Source: Globodera rostochiensis (lineage: Eukaryota > Nematoda > Chromadorea > Rhabditida > Heteroderidae). Taken from it: DNA of 64,000 bases. The stretch spans positions 1-64,000 of the forward strand of contig JAEVLN010000061.1 of the NCBI GenBank assembly GCA_018350325.1. Reading direction: 5' to 3'. Below are positions 1 to 12,884 of this stretch, piece by piece (the first letter of the stretch is position 1; each line of letters begins with the position of its first letter). Under the pieces are notes generated by a model that was given only the letters and a program-made list of their open reading frames with translations, was not told the DNA's origin and made no database searches. Both the position numbers and the translations under genes were made by a program.

Positions 1-1090
1 CCCTTTTCAGGGGAATTTCCACCGATTTTGTGTAAAGGAAATTGGTGTTGGGGGGACGAAGAGGTAAGTGGCATAAAAATGAAAGTGTTGACGGAGTGGG
101 CATTGGGAGAGAGGCGCAAAAGCCAAGAATTTTTGAGGATTTTTTGCGATTGAATGTAATTTAAACATAAATTTTGGTGCCTGCCTAAAAACAAACAGTC
201 GTTGCAATATGAATTTGTTCGTTTTCTGTAGGAACCCGAATTTTGCCGTTAAATGCACGGCCTTTTAAACGAATCGTTTTAAAATTTGCCCACCTGTCCC
301 CGTCCCCCCAGGGAATATGCCTAAGGCCAACCAACTCATCTCACTGAATGGCTTCATTTCGCTTTTCGGCACCCAATTTTCGCTTTTTGTTTCGCTTTAC
401 TCTCAGAATTTTCGGATCGCCTGAGGGCATGGACAGGTGGGAAAGAGAAGAGGACCCACCCCGGGGGGACAAATTGGGTGTTGGGACAAAAGATCCCTGC
501 AGTCCATCCCATCCCTCCGCCATTTAATGTTCCCGGGGCAATATTTCCCGCGCTAATTGCCTCGGGCGTACCGCAACCGCTGACTCTTCATATACGGCAT
601 CATCCCATCACCCAAATAGCTCTTCCTTCCCATTCCATTTGCAGCGTCATTATCCCCCCCCCCCTCTCATTCATTTCTTCCGGACGGAGGCATAACCATT
701 GTTGTTGTTGTGCCATCAATTTGCCCCTCCAATGACCGACCATTTTGACCATTGTTTTGTATTGTTTTGCCCCAAAACATCCAATTTAAAAAGCTCACAG
801 ACACTTTTTATCCCATCCAAGCCATCGATGGGCAACTTTTTAGAGATGGACGGACGTTCCATCCAATCGGCAGATCATCCATCACGTCGACCACCGCAAT
901 TATTGCCATTTCGATTTTATTTCTTTCGCTTTCGGGGACCATACTTAGAAAAGGGATTGACGAACATTTACGACCGACCGACCGCCCCAAGTCCATTTAT
1001 TCAGCCATAAAATAGTCAATTTGAAAGGGTCTGATCGGACGCAAAGTGAAATTTCCAACCGACCGAACGACGGATTAGCGCTTTTGTCGA
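1..1090. other. non-coding flank, no gene seen
   Basis: No reading frame here has a recognisable domain or convincing splice structure. The stretch is moderately C-rich with short homopolymers and ends where the minisatellite begins. It may be upstream sequence of the homeobox gene or part of a neighbouring gene beyond the window; nothing seen decides between these. Confidence 0.5.
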
Positions 1091-1091
1091 T

Positions 1092-3414
1092 CCCCCCCCC
1101 CCGTAGGAGCCGATTGAACTCTCTCTCAATGTGCCAAATCCCCCCCCCCCCGTAGGAGCCGATTGAACTCTCTCTCAATGTGCCAAATCCCCCCCCCCCC
1201 CGTAGGAGCCGATTGAACTCTCAATGTGCCAAATCCCCCCCCCCCCGTAGGAGCCGATTGAACTCTCTCTCAATGTGCCAAATCCCCCCCCCCCGTAGGA
1301 GCCGATTGAACTCTCAATGTGCCAAATCCCCCCCCCGTAGGAGCCGATTGAACTCTCTCTCAATGTGCCAAATCCCCCCCCCCCGTAGGAGCCGATTGAA
1401 CTCTCTCTCAATGTGCCAAATCCCCCCCCCCGTAGGAGCCGATTGAACTCTCTCTCAATGTGCCAAATCCCCCCCCCGTAGGAGCCGATTGAACTCTCTC
1501 TCAATGTGCCAAATCCCCCCCCCCGTAGGAGCCGATTGAACTCTCTCTCAATGTGCCAAATCCCCCCCCCCCGTAGGAGCCGATTGAACTCTCTCTCAAT
1601 GTGCCAAATCTCCCCCCCCCGTAGGAGCCGATTGAACTCTCTCTCAATGTGCCAAATCCCCCCCCCCGTAGGAGCCGATTGAACTCTCTCTCAATGTGCC
1701 AAATCCCCCCCCCCCGTAGGAGCCGATTGAACTCTCTCTCAATGTGCCAAATCCCCCCCCCCCCGTAGGAGCCGATTGAACTCTCTCTCAATGTGCCAAA
1801 TCCCCCCCCCCCGTAGGAGCCGATTGAACTCTCTCTCAATGTGCCAAATCCCCCCCCCCGTAGGAGCCGATTGAACTCTCTCTCAATGTGCCAAATCCCC
1901 CCCCCCCCGTAGGAGCCGATTGAACTCTCAATGTGCCAAATCCCCCCCCCGTAGGAGCCGATTGAACTCTCTCTCAATGTGCCAAATCCCCCCCCCCCGT
2001 AGGAGCCGATTGAACTCTCTCTCAATGTGCCAAATCCCCCCCCCCGTAGGAGCCGATTGAACTCTCTCTCAATGTGCCAAATCCCCCCCCCCCCGTAGGA
2101 GCCGATTGAACTCTCTCTCAATGTGCCAAATCCCCCCCCCCGTAGGAGCCGATTGAACTCTCTCTCAATGTGCCAAATCCCCCCCCCCCGTAGGAGCCGA
2201 TTGAACTCTCTCTCAATGTGCCAAATCCCCCCCCCCGTAGGAGCCGATTGAACTCTCTCTCAATGTGCCAAATCCCCCCCCCCCCGTAGGAGCCGATTCT
2301 CTCAATGTGCCAAATCCCCCCCCCCCACCGTAGGAGCCGATTGAACTCTCTCTCAATGTGCCAAATCCCCCCCCCCCACCGTAGGAGCCGATTGAACTCT
2401 CTCTCAATGTGCCAAATCCCCCCCCCGTAGGAGCCGATTGAACTCTCTCTCAATGTGCCAAATCCCCCCCCCGTAGGAGCCGATTGAAACTCTCAATGTG
2501 CCAAATCCCCCCCCCCGTAGGAGCCGATTGAACTCTCTCTCAATGTGCCAAATCCCCCCCCCCCGTAGGAGCCGATTGAACTCTCTCTCAATGTGCCAAA
2601 TCCCCCCCCCCCCGTAGGAGCCGATTGAACTCTCTCTCAATGTGCCAAATCCCCCCCCCCCCGTAGGAGCCGATTGAACTCTCTCTCAATGTGCCAAATC
2701 CCCCCCCCCCGTAGGAGCCGATTGAACTCTCTCTCAATGTGCCAAATCCCCCCCCCCCGTAGGAGCCGATTGAACTCTCTCTCAATGTGCCAAATCCCCC
2801 CCCCCGTAGGAGCCGATTGAACTCTCTCTCAATGTGCCAAATCCCCCCCCCCCCGTAGGAGCCGATTGAACTCTCTCTCAATGTGCCAAATCCCCCCCCC
2901 CCGTAGGAGCCGATTGAACTCTCTCTCAATGTGCCAAATCCCCCCCCCCCGTAGGAGCCGATTGAACTCTCTCTCAATGTGCCAAATCCCCCCCCCCGTA
3001 GGAGCCGATTGAACTCTCTCTCAATGTGCCAAATCCCCCCCCCCGTAGGAGCCGATTGAACTCTCTCTCAATGTGCCAAATCCCCCCCCCCGTAGGAGCC
3101 GATTGAACTCTCTCTCAATGTGCCAAATCCCCCCCCCCCGTAGGAGCCGATTGAACTCTCTCTCAATGTGCCAAATCCCCCCCCCCCGTAGGAGCCGATT
3201 GAACTCTCTCTCAATGTGCCAAATCCCCCCCCCCGTAGGAGCCGATTGAACTCTCTCTCAATGTGCCAAATCCCCCCCCCCGTAGGAGCCGATTGAACTC
3301 TCTCTCAATGTGCCAAATCCCCCCCCCCCGTAGGAGCCGATTGAACTCTCTCTCAATGTGCCAAATCCCCCCCCCCCGTAGGAGCCGATTGAACTCTCTC
3401 TCAATGTGCCAAAT
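1092..3414. repeat. ~47-bp poly-C minisatellite, about 50 tandem copies
   Basis: A unit with core GTAGGAGCCGATTGAACTCT, then CTCTCAATGTGCCAAAT and a run of roughly 7-14 C, repeats head to tail over about 2.3 kb. The core is nearly invariant. Variation is concentrated in the C-run length and in loss of one or two CTCT steps; rare units carry CACCG or shorter cores. The minus strand therefore presents about 50 G-runs spaced at ~37 nt. Long frames crossing the array encode only the repeat (for example IEREFNRLLRGGG on the minus strand) and are not genes. The array ends about 0.8 kb upstream of the first recognisable exon of the homeobox gene. Near-identical units suggest recent amplification or ongoing homogenisation. 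Confidence 0.97.
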
Positions 3415-4174
3415 CAGTCCCTCGCCCATAATTAAAATAAAAAATATTGCAAATTTCTCCCGCCTTCCCATATCAATCCATGTGCGTCACCAGTCAACAC
3501 TAACTGCCCCTCCCCCCTTTTTTTATTTTGCTGACGCTCTCTCCTCTTTCCCCATTGACTGGACGGACCATCAAAAAGCAAGCTCCGAAGCCGCCCAATT
3601 GGCGAAGAGTTAATTGGACCGTTATTTCTAGGACACGCCCCCCCCCCCCCCCTCCCTATTGAGGGAATCCCCCGGACATTTGAAAGAATTGCCAAATTGG
3701 CCTTTTCGTTTCCTGAGGCGCAATTTGTGCCACTATTGCCGTCCCCCTCCCGTCCATTCCCCCCCCCCTCCGTCCACTTAACCATCGTTTTACCATTTGG
3801 CCACTGATTCCGATAAACTGGACGGTTGCGTGTGAGTGCAAAGACAAGGTAAAGAGTGCGCAAATAGAATCAGAATCACACCCCGGGAGAGACTCATTTG
3901 CATATTTATGCCATCGCCGTCCCCTCCCCCCCCCCCCCCACTTAATGAGCATAATTCACCCACCTCCGCTGGGCCGCCCGGCCTTCGCTCGTCTCACTGC
4001 TAATTAATTCAATCGCATTCATTCTGTAAGTGAAATGTTCAATCCGACATTATCTTGCCCTGTGAATGAATGAGCGATTGTTTGTCGAGCAGAGCAATTC
4101 TCCTAATTTGTGAGGACATAAAGCCAAATTTGTCTTTTGTTGGAAATAAATAAATAAAGCCGCCATCCTTTCAG
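3415..4174. other. intergenic stretch upstream of homeobox gene
   Basis: No supported exon. There are several C homopolymers (3640-3651, 3927-3939) and an isolated good donor-like sequence GTAAGTG near 4026 that could follow an untranslated or missed 5' exon of the homeobox gene. The first reading frame clearly joined to that gene opens after the acceptor at 4172-4174. Confidence 0.4.
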
Positions 4175-4764
4175 AATACCCTTGTCTTTTTGATTCGTCC
4201 AATCTGGCCAAACCAATTCAGCCCCTCCAGGGACAAAGTGAACGGCGACCTTCCACCTCCAAACAACAACAACAAGTGCCATCTCCCCGCTTTAACAGTT
4301 CGAGGAGTCAAAAACTACTGTGCAGCCAAAGTGTGGAGCCTTTGAGCAGTGCCAATATGAACATGGCCGCCGTCCAACTGTTACTCGCTCAGCAGCAATT
4401 GCAGCAGCAACAGGTTGTTATCATCTTTTGATTAAAACAAATGCAAATTCCCTAATTCTCAACTTTAACCTTTCAGGACCCTCAGCAACTTCAGCAAATG
4501 CTGCTGCACATGCAGCATGTCTTTCCCGGTTTTCATCCGCCTTCCGCACCAGCGCCATCGGGCGGTGGGCCCTCCGGCACGTCGCCCACGCCGCCCAACG
4601 GCACTTTCTCATGTCTTGATCCACTTCCGGGCCTTTCTCCTATCGAACTTATGGCCAAACCTCCGCTCTTTGCGCTGTTCCCTCCTCACACCGCACTCCT
4701 CGGGCCCGTCCCCTCCGGCATTTTCTCGCCCAATTCCCTTTGCGGACAAATTTCCGCAAGACAA

Positions 4765-4796
<32 letters not shown>

Positions 4797-7700
4797 GATG
4801 GGCAATGTAGATGGGGGGACAACGACGGCACTTTCGAAGCGAGAGGACCATGGAATTGGGGGAGAGGGCGGGGGCGGGGCGAATTCGCCTGATGGAAATG
4901 CAACTGTTAGGAGGGTGGTTGAGGTGGGAAGATTGGCTTTGTGGCTTTGTTGGATTAACATGAAGCTAAGGATGATGATTACTTTTCAGAGGGATAGGGG
5001 CCAAACGACGGCATTGTTGGGCGACGGAGGGATGTTCAAGCTGGAAACAATGCCGACCCCAACCGGGGGAGTAGAGGACCAAGGTTGTCCGAGCCCCATT
5101 AACCTGGAAGGGTTGGGGTGGGGAGAGACAAAAATGTCGCATTGCCAACTGTCACTTCAGTACACTTCCGGCGTCTGTCCACCGCTTCTTCCTCCGGGCT
5201 CTCTCCCGACCATCCGTCGAAGTCGGCACTTTCTCCGCCCATCGGTGATTATGGCAACGGACAATCGTCGCCGCTGAATGGCACCGCCGGGATCGGAGAT
5301 GGCGGGGGGGAGGACAGTGGGGGAGGCGGGGAGGAGGAGAGCTGCAAGAGGAGTAAACAGCGGCGCTACAGGACTACGTTCAGCGCGAGTCAGCTGGAGG
5401 AGTTGGAGAAGGTTAGGGGGGGGGGGGGGGTATTCTGTCCGGTTGGTGACCATTCTGAATTGTTTTGTCAGGTGTTCATGAGCACACACTACCCGGACTG
5501 CTTCCAAAGGTGTGCCATATTTTGCTTTCATTTGTCTATTTCCGTCATCTTCGATGCCTCTGATCCGTTTGACCAACTCGTTTAAGTTTACCAACCAAAC
5601 ACTTCCCCTCTCTCTTCAACAGATTGTCTTTCATTTTTTCCATTCATTCGACCTGCCCAACCAATTTCCTGGCTTCCGCTAATTGCCCTAAGGGCGGAAA
5701 CGTCTTTTCGGCAACTAAGATTGACTTTTCCCCTGAGGGGAAATTATTATTGCGCTCCTCGGAGAAGGCCTCCCTCCTCTTTCCCTTTTCGATTCCGCCC
5801 AAAATGGGCAAAATGAGCAAATAAAAGCGGACAGTGCATTAGCCATTAACATTTTGGCGGTTACTTTTACCTTCTTTTCGGCCCGCTTTGACGGCAACAA
5901 TTGGCCGGAAGGGCAAATTGGCCAAAATTTGGAGGGCAATTAAACTGGAATTGGGGGAGTTCGAATGGAGGAAATGGCGCCAAATGAGACAGACCCCTGG
6001 GGGGTTACGGTAATCGGAGTCCCATTGCATTTGTCTTTCCAATCATATGCGAAGGCCAAATCCAATTTGGAATGCATTGTTTCCGGAGGGGAAATTGGCC
6101 TGTCCCAAAGCCATCAATCAGGACAATTATCTTCGAAATTGGCACTGAACTCTCAGCCACCCACCCATCCATCATCCCAACAGGGAGCGTTATTATTGCT
6201 GTGCCACAAATACACTGGATGGATGGATGAGACGACCTCTGAAAATGCCAGGAAAGAAAATCGGCGGAAGTGAACAAAAAGTGCCAATTTGGGTTAAATA
6301 CCCAACAAATTAATGTTTGATATTTGGCGATCATTTCCCATAAATCTCCGATTCTTTCGATATCAATTATTCCATCAACAGCGCAAATCCATCAATTTTT
6401 CTTTGGCAAAGACAAAAATAATGCGATAATTGTCCTAAATAAGAGAGGGGAGAAAGTCGGAAGCCCTTTCACTTTCTCTCCCTCATATTGACCCTCCCGA
6501 CCAATTGGGCACTTCTGCTCAATTGCAACGGCAATTAGTGCCAATGAAAAGAAAATGTGCCGATTGGAGGGGGGGGGGCACTTTCCATTCAAATGGTTGC
6601 CGTTGCCGTTGGCCTCATCATCACGATTTATTATTGGCTCAGAAATTGGCGTCTAATAAGAAGAATGGTCGGCATCGGCACCTGTTCCCCCCCCCCTCGC
6701 CTTTAGCCTCAGAAAGTCTCCCCCCCCCCTCGCCTTTAGCCTCAGAAAGCCTTGATTGGGACTCTAAAAGCACTGAATTTGGAAAAAGGAAAAAGCAAGA
6801 GAAAATACCAATTAAAGATTTGGGATCGTTGATTGCTTTCTTTTTGATCCGATTTCTGATCATTTTGCTCTGTTCTCTGGTGTTTACCGCGATTTCATTT
6901 TCTTTTGTATAAATTTAAATACAATGAAACAAAGTGAATCTTTTGTTCCAGAGAAGAGCTCGCTGAAAAGGTTCATCTCACCGAGGCCCGTGTCCAAGTC
7001 TGGTTCCAGGTTGCCCCCCCCCTCTCCAAATTTACCCAACAAATTCCCTCTAAAGAACCGCCGTGCCAAACACCGCAAGCAGGAACGTTCCATACAGCAC
7101 CATGTCCACCCATTGGCACATTCGTCCGCCATGGCCCTCTCAGCCGGCCCCGTCCCGCCATTCCCCTACTCCGCCGCCGCCGCCGCCTTCTTTTCCGGCA
7201 TATTCAACAACCCAACGATCGGCGGCCTGATCAGTTCGTCGTCCGCCGATGCGCATCACTGTACGAACAGTGCCATGTTGGCCATGGCTAATTTGACAGC
7301 CGCTGCGGTCTCCACACAGCAGGGAATGACGACAACGGCACAATTTGTTTCCGGAGGCGGTGAGATTTGTTATCCATCACAATCCTTTCTCACAAAAATC
7401 CTTCAGGGGACAATTCCGTGGCGTCGCCTCCGTCCTCATCACTTCCGTCCCAACTAAACCTCCGCACCATCTCCACGCCCAACTCGACCAATGAAGATCA
7501 TCAGCCTTTCCCAGCCAATTGTCTCCCGCATCATTCGACCGGCTCGGCATCGCCCTCATCCACAAATGGTCGAACTGTCGCGACTGTACACATGGACAGT
7601 GGTGGAATGGCACGCGAAGTACACACTCAGCAACAGGTGGGAGTGCCTTTTGAGGACTTGGGAAACAGGCAAAAATATAAATGTTAGTGCCAATTTGTAC

Positions 7701-8270
7701 AATTTATCAATTCACAGCTTTTCTATGGTGCATAGCAAAAAAACAGTCAAATGATTTCCCCCTTGGACGTAATTCAGTCGTTGCTTTCAGAAGCACTTCA
7801 ACTTTTCGGACATCGCCTCTCTCGCCGAGTGTAACCAAAGCAGCAGCAGCAGCTGTGACAGTCGCCCCGGGCGTCAGCCGTCGTCCTCCCCTCCCGGAAG
7901 GGATGGCGGCATCCCCGGAAGGGACGCCGGAAGGGACGGCGGCATCCCCGGAAGGGACGGCGGCATCCTTCCCCCCGCCGCGTCACTGGCCCCTCCCGCG
8001 GTTTCGGCCGCCTCTTCTTCGTCTCTTGCCGTACCTTGCGCCTTTCTCGGCTCCTCTCCGTTCGATGCGTCCGCCGCATTGTTCCACCAATACCTTCTTC
8101 AGCAATTGGTTGCATTTCAGCAGCCGCTAATAAAGAGAAGAGACGAAGTGAAGGGGGAGGGGGAGGGGGAGGGGGACGGAAGGGGCAGCAGGAAGAGGAA
8201 GATGGACAAGGACGGGGAGAAGGAGCGGGAGGAGGGGAAAGAGGCGAAGAAGTCCAACAACGACGGATGA
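4175..8270 (+). CDS. paired-like (Q50) homeodomain transcription factor
   Basis: Predicted nuclear DNA-binding protein. Exons, in phase: 4175 or 4357 (ATG)-4413, 4477-4923, 4990-5083, 5161-5411, 5472-5509, 6952-7009, 7056-7359, 7407-7636, 7791-8270. The homeodomain is split over four exons: it starts RRYRTTFSASQLEELEK, continues THYPDCFQREEL and ends LTEARVQVWFQ/NRRAKHRKQER. Q at position 50 and the WFQNRR helix place it in the paired-like class; no paired box is seen. Residue choice is closest to Phox2/Arx/Prrx/SHOX-type domains, but I cannot name the ortholog. The flanks are low complexity: polyglutamine (4764-4797), Pro/Gly/Ser-rich arms, a GRDGGIP-type repeat in the last exon and a basic-acidic C-terminus. 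One intron (5510-6951) is 1.44 kb and splits the homeodomain. The frame stays open upstream of ATG 4357 to an acceptor at 4174, so the N-terminus may be longer. Confidence 0.88.
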
Positions 8271-9690
8271 ACGAAGAGGAGGATGGACGGATGATGGGGA
8301 AGAATGGACTGTTTGAGGTTGTTCTGTTCTGATTTTGTTATTTTTTGATGTCCGGTTTCCCATTACCCACCCCCCCCCCCCACACGCGTTGACGTCTTTT
8401 TGCCTCCATGAATTGTCCTTTTCTTCCATTGAATTGTCCTTTTCTTCTCTCCTTTCTCTCCTCCCTTACTTCTCTCCTTTCTCTCCTCCCTTACTTCTCT
8501 CCTTTTCATCCATTTACCGCTCTTTTCACATTCTTCGCAATATTGCCAATGAAATGAAATGCCGTCCCCACCCCTTTCCCTTTTGTCAACAAAATTTAAC
8601 TGACAATTTCACTAAATAAATAAATAATTAATTATTAAAATAAACAATTATTTTCACTGAAAATGTTTTCATCATTTTTCTCTTCGGTTTCTCAATATCA
8701 GTTACATTCCTTTTTTTACCGGATTTTAACTAAAAATAGTCAAAATAGGCAGGAAACTAGGCCTTAAAATCCCCAAAATATTCTCCGTCTGAAAATTAGA
8801 AACCCTTCGAGTAGCAGAAGCAAAGAGAGGCTTTGCTGCTTTACTTTACGTATTTTGGGATGCCTCTAAAAATGCACAAATAAATTATGAAGTTGGAGGT
8901 GTCCGGCGGCGCCTACGAGGAAATTTTTTTGAAAATTTCCCGAGTCTTTTTTAAAGTGAATATTCAAATATTATTTAATCGAATGAATGGCGCCTTTTTG
9001 ATAAATGAAGACAAATCGATTGTCCCTTCAATTCACTCACATTCCTTCGAAGATTTGCTCTCGGACAGCGGAGAAGATGAGATAAGCCAGCATGGTGAAG
9101 ATGAACTGATTAATGAATCGTTTGGAATGTAATCGATAAGTGTAAGTGACCAACCAAATGCATATATTCGGCGAACAAACACCAGAAGGAATCAACAAAA
9201 AATTCGAATAGAGTACTGGGGAATTTCATTTTTCTTTGAGTGTTGGAAATCCAATCGCTTTGTTTGGTAGTGAGGAAATGATCGAAGGATGGGAGGAATC
9301 GGTCTGGATGCGATGGACTGTCTGCTCACACAGCGATTATCGATCGACGACCCTTTGTAGACGTACGCGCACCCGACGACCACTCCCAAACAAACATCCG
9401 CCAAGTGAATTGGGTCATTTGTAGGGCGCTGATTTTTAGCCTTGAACATCTCAAAATAAGTTAGGCACCAAATTTTTCTAAAGTAGGCATGAAATAGGCG
9501 CAAAAACCTCAAGATTAGGGCGTCCGGAAAATGTCAATGATTATTAGAGCCATGCAAAACATGTTTCTGGAGTTTTTTGGAGTTAAAGAATCCGAATCTG
9601 ACCTCTGTTTCAACCAATCAAACAGTTCATATGGAGAATTTTATAAGGGTTTAAAGGGGCACAAAAATCACAACCCTGTGTTGGATTACC
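8271..9690. other. intergenic, CT-rich repeat and doubtful small frame
   Basis: 8408-8512 holds imperfect direct repeats of TCTCCTTTCTCTCCTCCCTTACT and of TGAATTGTCCTTTTCTTC. A frame at 8887-9132 ends in an acidic stretch (SGEDEISQHGEDELINESF), but its first part derives from a sequence resembling the hAT-MITE core (GGCGGCGCCTA) and it has no recognised homology. I do not call it a gene. Confidence 0.4.
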
Positions 9691-9760
9691 CAAAATATTA
9701 GACAGAAGAATAAGAATGAATTTATTCAACAAAAGACGTAAAAATGAAACTGTCAAATGA

Positions 9761-10946
9761 TTACCGATTTTTCGACCTTTTCTTCCAAATTTTACTCCAT
9801 TTTTTCCCACGGAATTTGCTTATCGGTGCGAAACGCCGACGGCGCAAATTGACGGAGACGAAATTACCCGCGGCATTTGGATCCGAATTTTGGACTCTTT
9901 TCTTGCGCCTCGCTTCCTTTTTCTTCTCCTCCGTCTTTTGCAAAAGGTTTCCTCCACCTTCCTGTTCTCCTTCAACGTTTGTCACTTCTTCCTCTTCTCC
10001 CAATTCTCTTCCTTCCTCGTCCTCAACAAGCACGGCTGAGGAAGACGACTTTTCTGCATCAAAAGGCCTTTGGCAAAGTTTGAAAAATTTTCTTAACAAA
10101 TTACGTCAAAATTTCTCGGTGATGCCTATCGCATCGCCGAACCGCACCCGAAAATTTCAACTTTTTTTTCAAACGATTTTGCGAATAATCACTAACCTGG
10201 GGTCAGCAACTGTCCAACGTTCGCACAAACAATCGGCCGTCGTCCCATCTTCGCAGGCGAGGGCGTTTTCATTAAATCTGCGAATAGCCCAACCACAGGC
10301 ATTTGTTTGGCGTTTTGCTTCGAAGAAAGAAAAGCACTCCAATGTTTGACGGGTGAAACAAACGCAATTCGCTGGAGGGGTGGCGAGGGTGCGCGCATCA
10401 GACGAATAAAGTCCGAGGGGGACGGCACACCCTCCTCAACAACGGCATTTTGTACCGTCTCGGAGCCATTGTTGACCAGCTAAATAAACCTTTTTTTCAC
10501 CCTTTTGTTTTGCAAAATGAATCATTTTTGGACCAACTTACTTAACAAATCATATTAAATCTTCAAAAAATTCCCCCGGCGACGTGTCGGCACCGCCGGA
10601 CCTCTCCCATGAATCGACTTTTTTGGCTTGGCCCCCCCCCGAAAATTTTTTCTGGCTACGGCCCTGCTGAAAACAATAATACATTTTCATACCAAAAGGT
10701 GCTCTTTTGTAGATTTCCTCAGTTTTAACGGTGATCCAAACTCTCCGTCAATTCTCACTGTCAATTGCTTTCGTTTTTGAGCCCCACCTTTAAACTTCTC
10801 GAGCGATTTGGGCAATTCTAATTTGAAAAGGTAAAAAAAAAGTTACTGTAAAAAAAACCTCGAACAGAAAGTGGCGCGAGAGAAGACTCTTTTTTGGTTG
10901 GAGTTTTGCCATAAATTTGTTTAAAAGCAGCTTTCCACTGATCCAT
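9761..10946 (-). CDS. Sld2/RecQ4 N-terminal-like replication initiation factor candidate
   Basis: Exons: 10859-10946 (ATG), 10693-10817, 10197-10479, and a last exon ending at 9761 and starting near 10070. The N-terminus (MDQWKAAFKQIYGKTPTK) resembles the Sld2/RECQL4 start, where a Trp-x2-Ala-Phe helix is followed by G-x-x-P-S/T. The middle is rich in CDK-type S/T-P sites (SPLK, PSPSD, APSPP, VSPVK, TPSPAK, LTPG). The C-terminus carries GNFVSVNLRRRRF and a basic tail like the NFVRLN-type motif of RECQL4/Sld2. No helicase domain follows, as in the short worm SLD-2. Family role: CDK-phosphorylated Sld2 binds Dpb11/TopBP1 to load the replicative helicase. The first three exons join in phase. The exon 3 to exon 4 junction does not join in frame with GT-AG, so a missed micro-exon, a non-canonical site or an error is possible. 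Confidence 0.5.
10485..10675. mobile_element. truncated hAT-like MITE copy in intron of Sld2-like gene
   Basis: The right part of the family is present: GGCGACGTGTCGGCACCGCC core, GAATCGACTTTTTTGG, a poly-C run, GAAAATTTTTTCTGGCTACG and the end GCCCTG. The left terminal inverted repeat is not recognisable. It fills most of the intron between 10480 and 10692. Confidence 0.6.
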
Positions 10947-11084
10947 CTCTATTTCAGACGCGTCCGCAAATCGTCAGAAAATAAGAAGCTGGCAATCTTT
11001 GTCTTATAAGTGGCCGACTTAGCCAGGGGTCCAATATGTCCTTTTGAAGTACCCCAATTATGCAATTCTGTTAAGTACTCGGGA

Positions 11085-11340
11085 GTTATCGATGTCGTTG
11101 ATCACGAATATGGCAACAGATTTATCATATGGCATCATCTAATGCATGATTTCAACATCTTGATTTTCTAAGTCCGGGGATCGGATGGGGTTAAATTTGA
11201 ATTCTAGGCCCCCGAATACCCCTAGAAACACCCTTTTAGCGACTTTGAAAAAATGCATTTTTTTTAGAAAATCATAGATGTTGAAATCAGATTAGACGGT
11301 GTCATATGATAAATCCGATGACATCGGGACCAATGAAAGA
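11085..11340. repeat. foldback (inverted-repeat) element
   Basis: The left arm (ACAGATTTATCATATGGCAT through CATGATTTCAACATCTTGAT, 11112-11168) is repeated in inverted orientation at 11268-11325 (ATAGATGTTGAAATCAGATT, GTGTCATATGATAAATC). The loop holds CCCCTAGAAACACCCTTTTAG, a phrase also found near 27170. This looks like a small non-autonomous element. The rest of 10947-12039 shows no supported gene. Confidence 0.6.
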
Positions 11341-12039
11341 CAGGACAGGACAGGATGACAAATGAATGACAGCAGGACAACCCTTTACCTATTTGAGATT
11401 AGGGAATTTTTAAAGAATGTTTAAATTTTGTATAAACTTAAGACAGTTGGCCAAATTAGTTAATTTTCAAGCATTTTTCTCATTATTTTTTGAATTTTCG
11501 CTGTTCAAAATGTAACAATATTCGCTCATTTTTATTCAAATTTCTAAAATCAAATTTTCTTAGTGTAAATATATTTGCCGGGGCTCCTCCCTTTTCTAAA
11601 AAGCTTCAAAAATATCATCATTTACTCTAAAGAAGTGTCGGGTGAAATTTGAAGGGATGGGACGCCGCCATTATCACTATGAGTCCACCCTACCCACTGT
11701 GCAGAGAAAAGCCCTGTACTATCTCGGTTTTCGCTTTCTTTCAACATCTAATAGAAAAACAAGTGCTTTGAAATGATTGAATGGTTGTCCGATTCTGTTG
11801 AGTTTGGAAGTATTTATGGCAAGCGAAACGAAAGCCATGCTCAATGCGCCGCTGTTTATATTTTTCCAAATCGATGGTCAAGATACCAATGAAAGGCCGA
11901 ATTTTCTATTCTCAAAGACCACTTATTTGCGGAAACCCCCATTTATTGTGTTCGTAGATAGTTTTGCAGAGAGAGAGTTTCTAACAATTACAATGTTTTT
12001 ACATAAAGGTGAAATAAAAATATAACTCAAAAAAGCGAA

Positions 12040-12816
<777 letters not shown>

Positions 12817-12884
12817 TTAGCGATTATTTATTCAATTGCGCGTCTGACGTAATCTCGTGTTGCGATTTGTTGACATAAGCATCT

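Noticed and set aside
1092..3414. CRISPR-like array or repeat-protein gene
   Set aside because: Direct repeats are contiguous without unique spacers and contain variable C-runs; the encoded Gly-rich repeats are frame accidents present in several frames on both strands. The organism is eukaryotic.
4609..4961. Minus-strand Leu- or Cys-rich frames opposite the homeobox exon
   Set aside because: They are antisense readings of the CAG (polyglutamine) run in the real exon.
7798..8115. Arg-rich minus-strand frame
   Set aside because: Antisense of the GRDGGIP repeat in the last homeobox exon; no splice or start support.
8887..9132. 81-codon frame with acidic end
   Set aside because: Its first part derives from MITE-like sequence and no homology is recognised.
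11777..12025. 82-codon frame upstream of cyclophilin
   Set aside because: No domain, ends a few bases before the cyclophilin ATG, and would leave no leader; probably chance.
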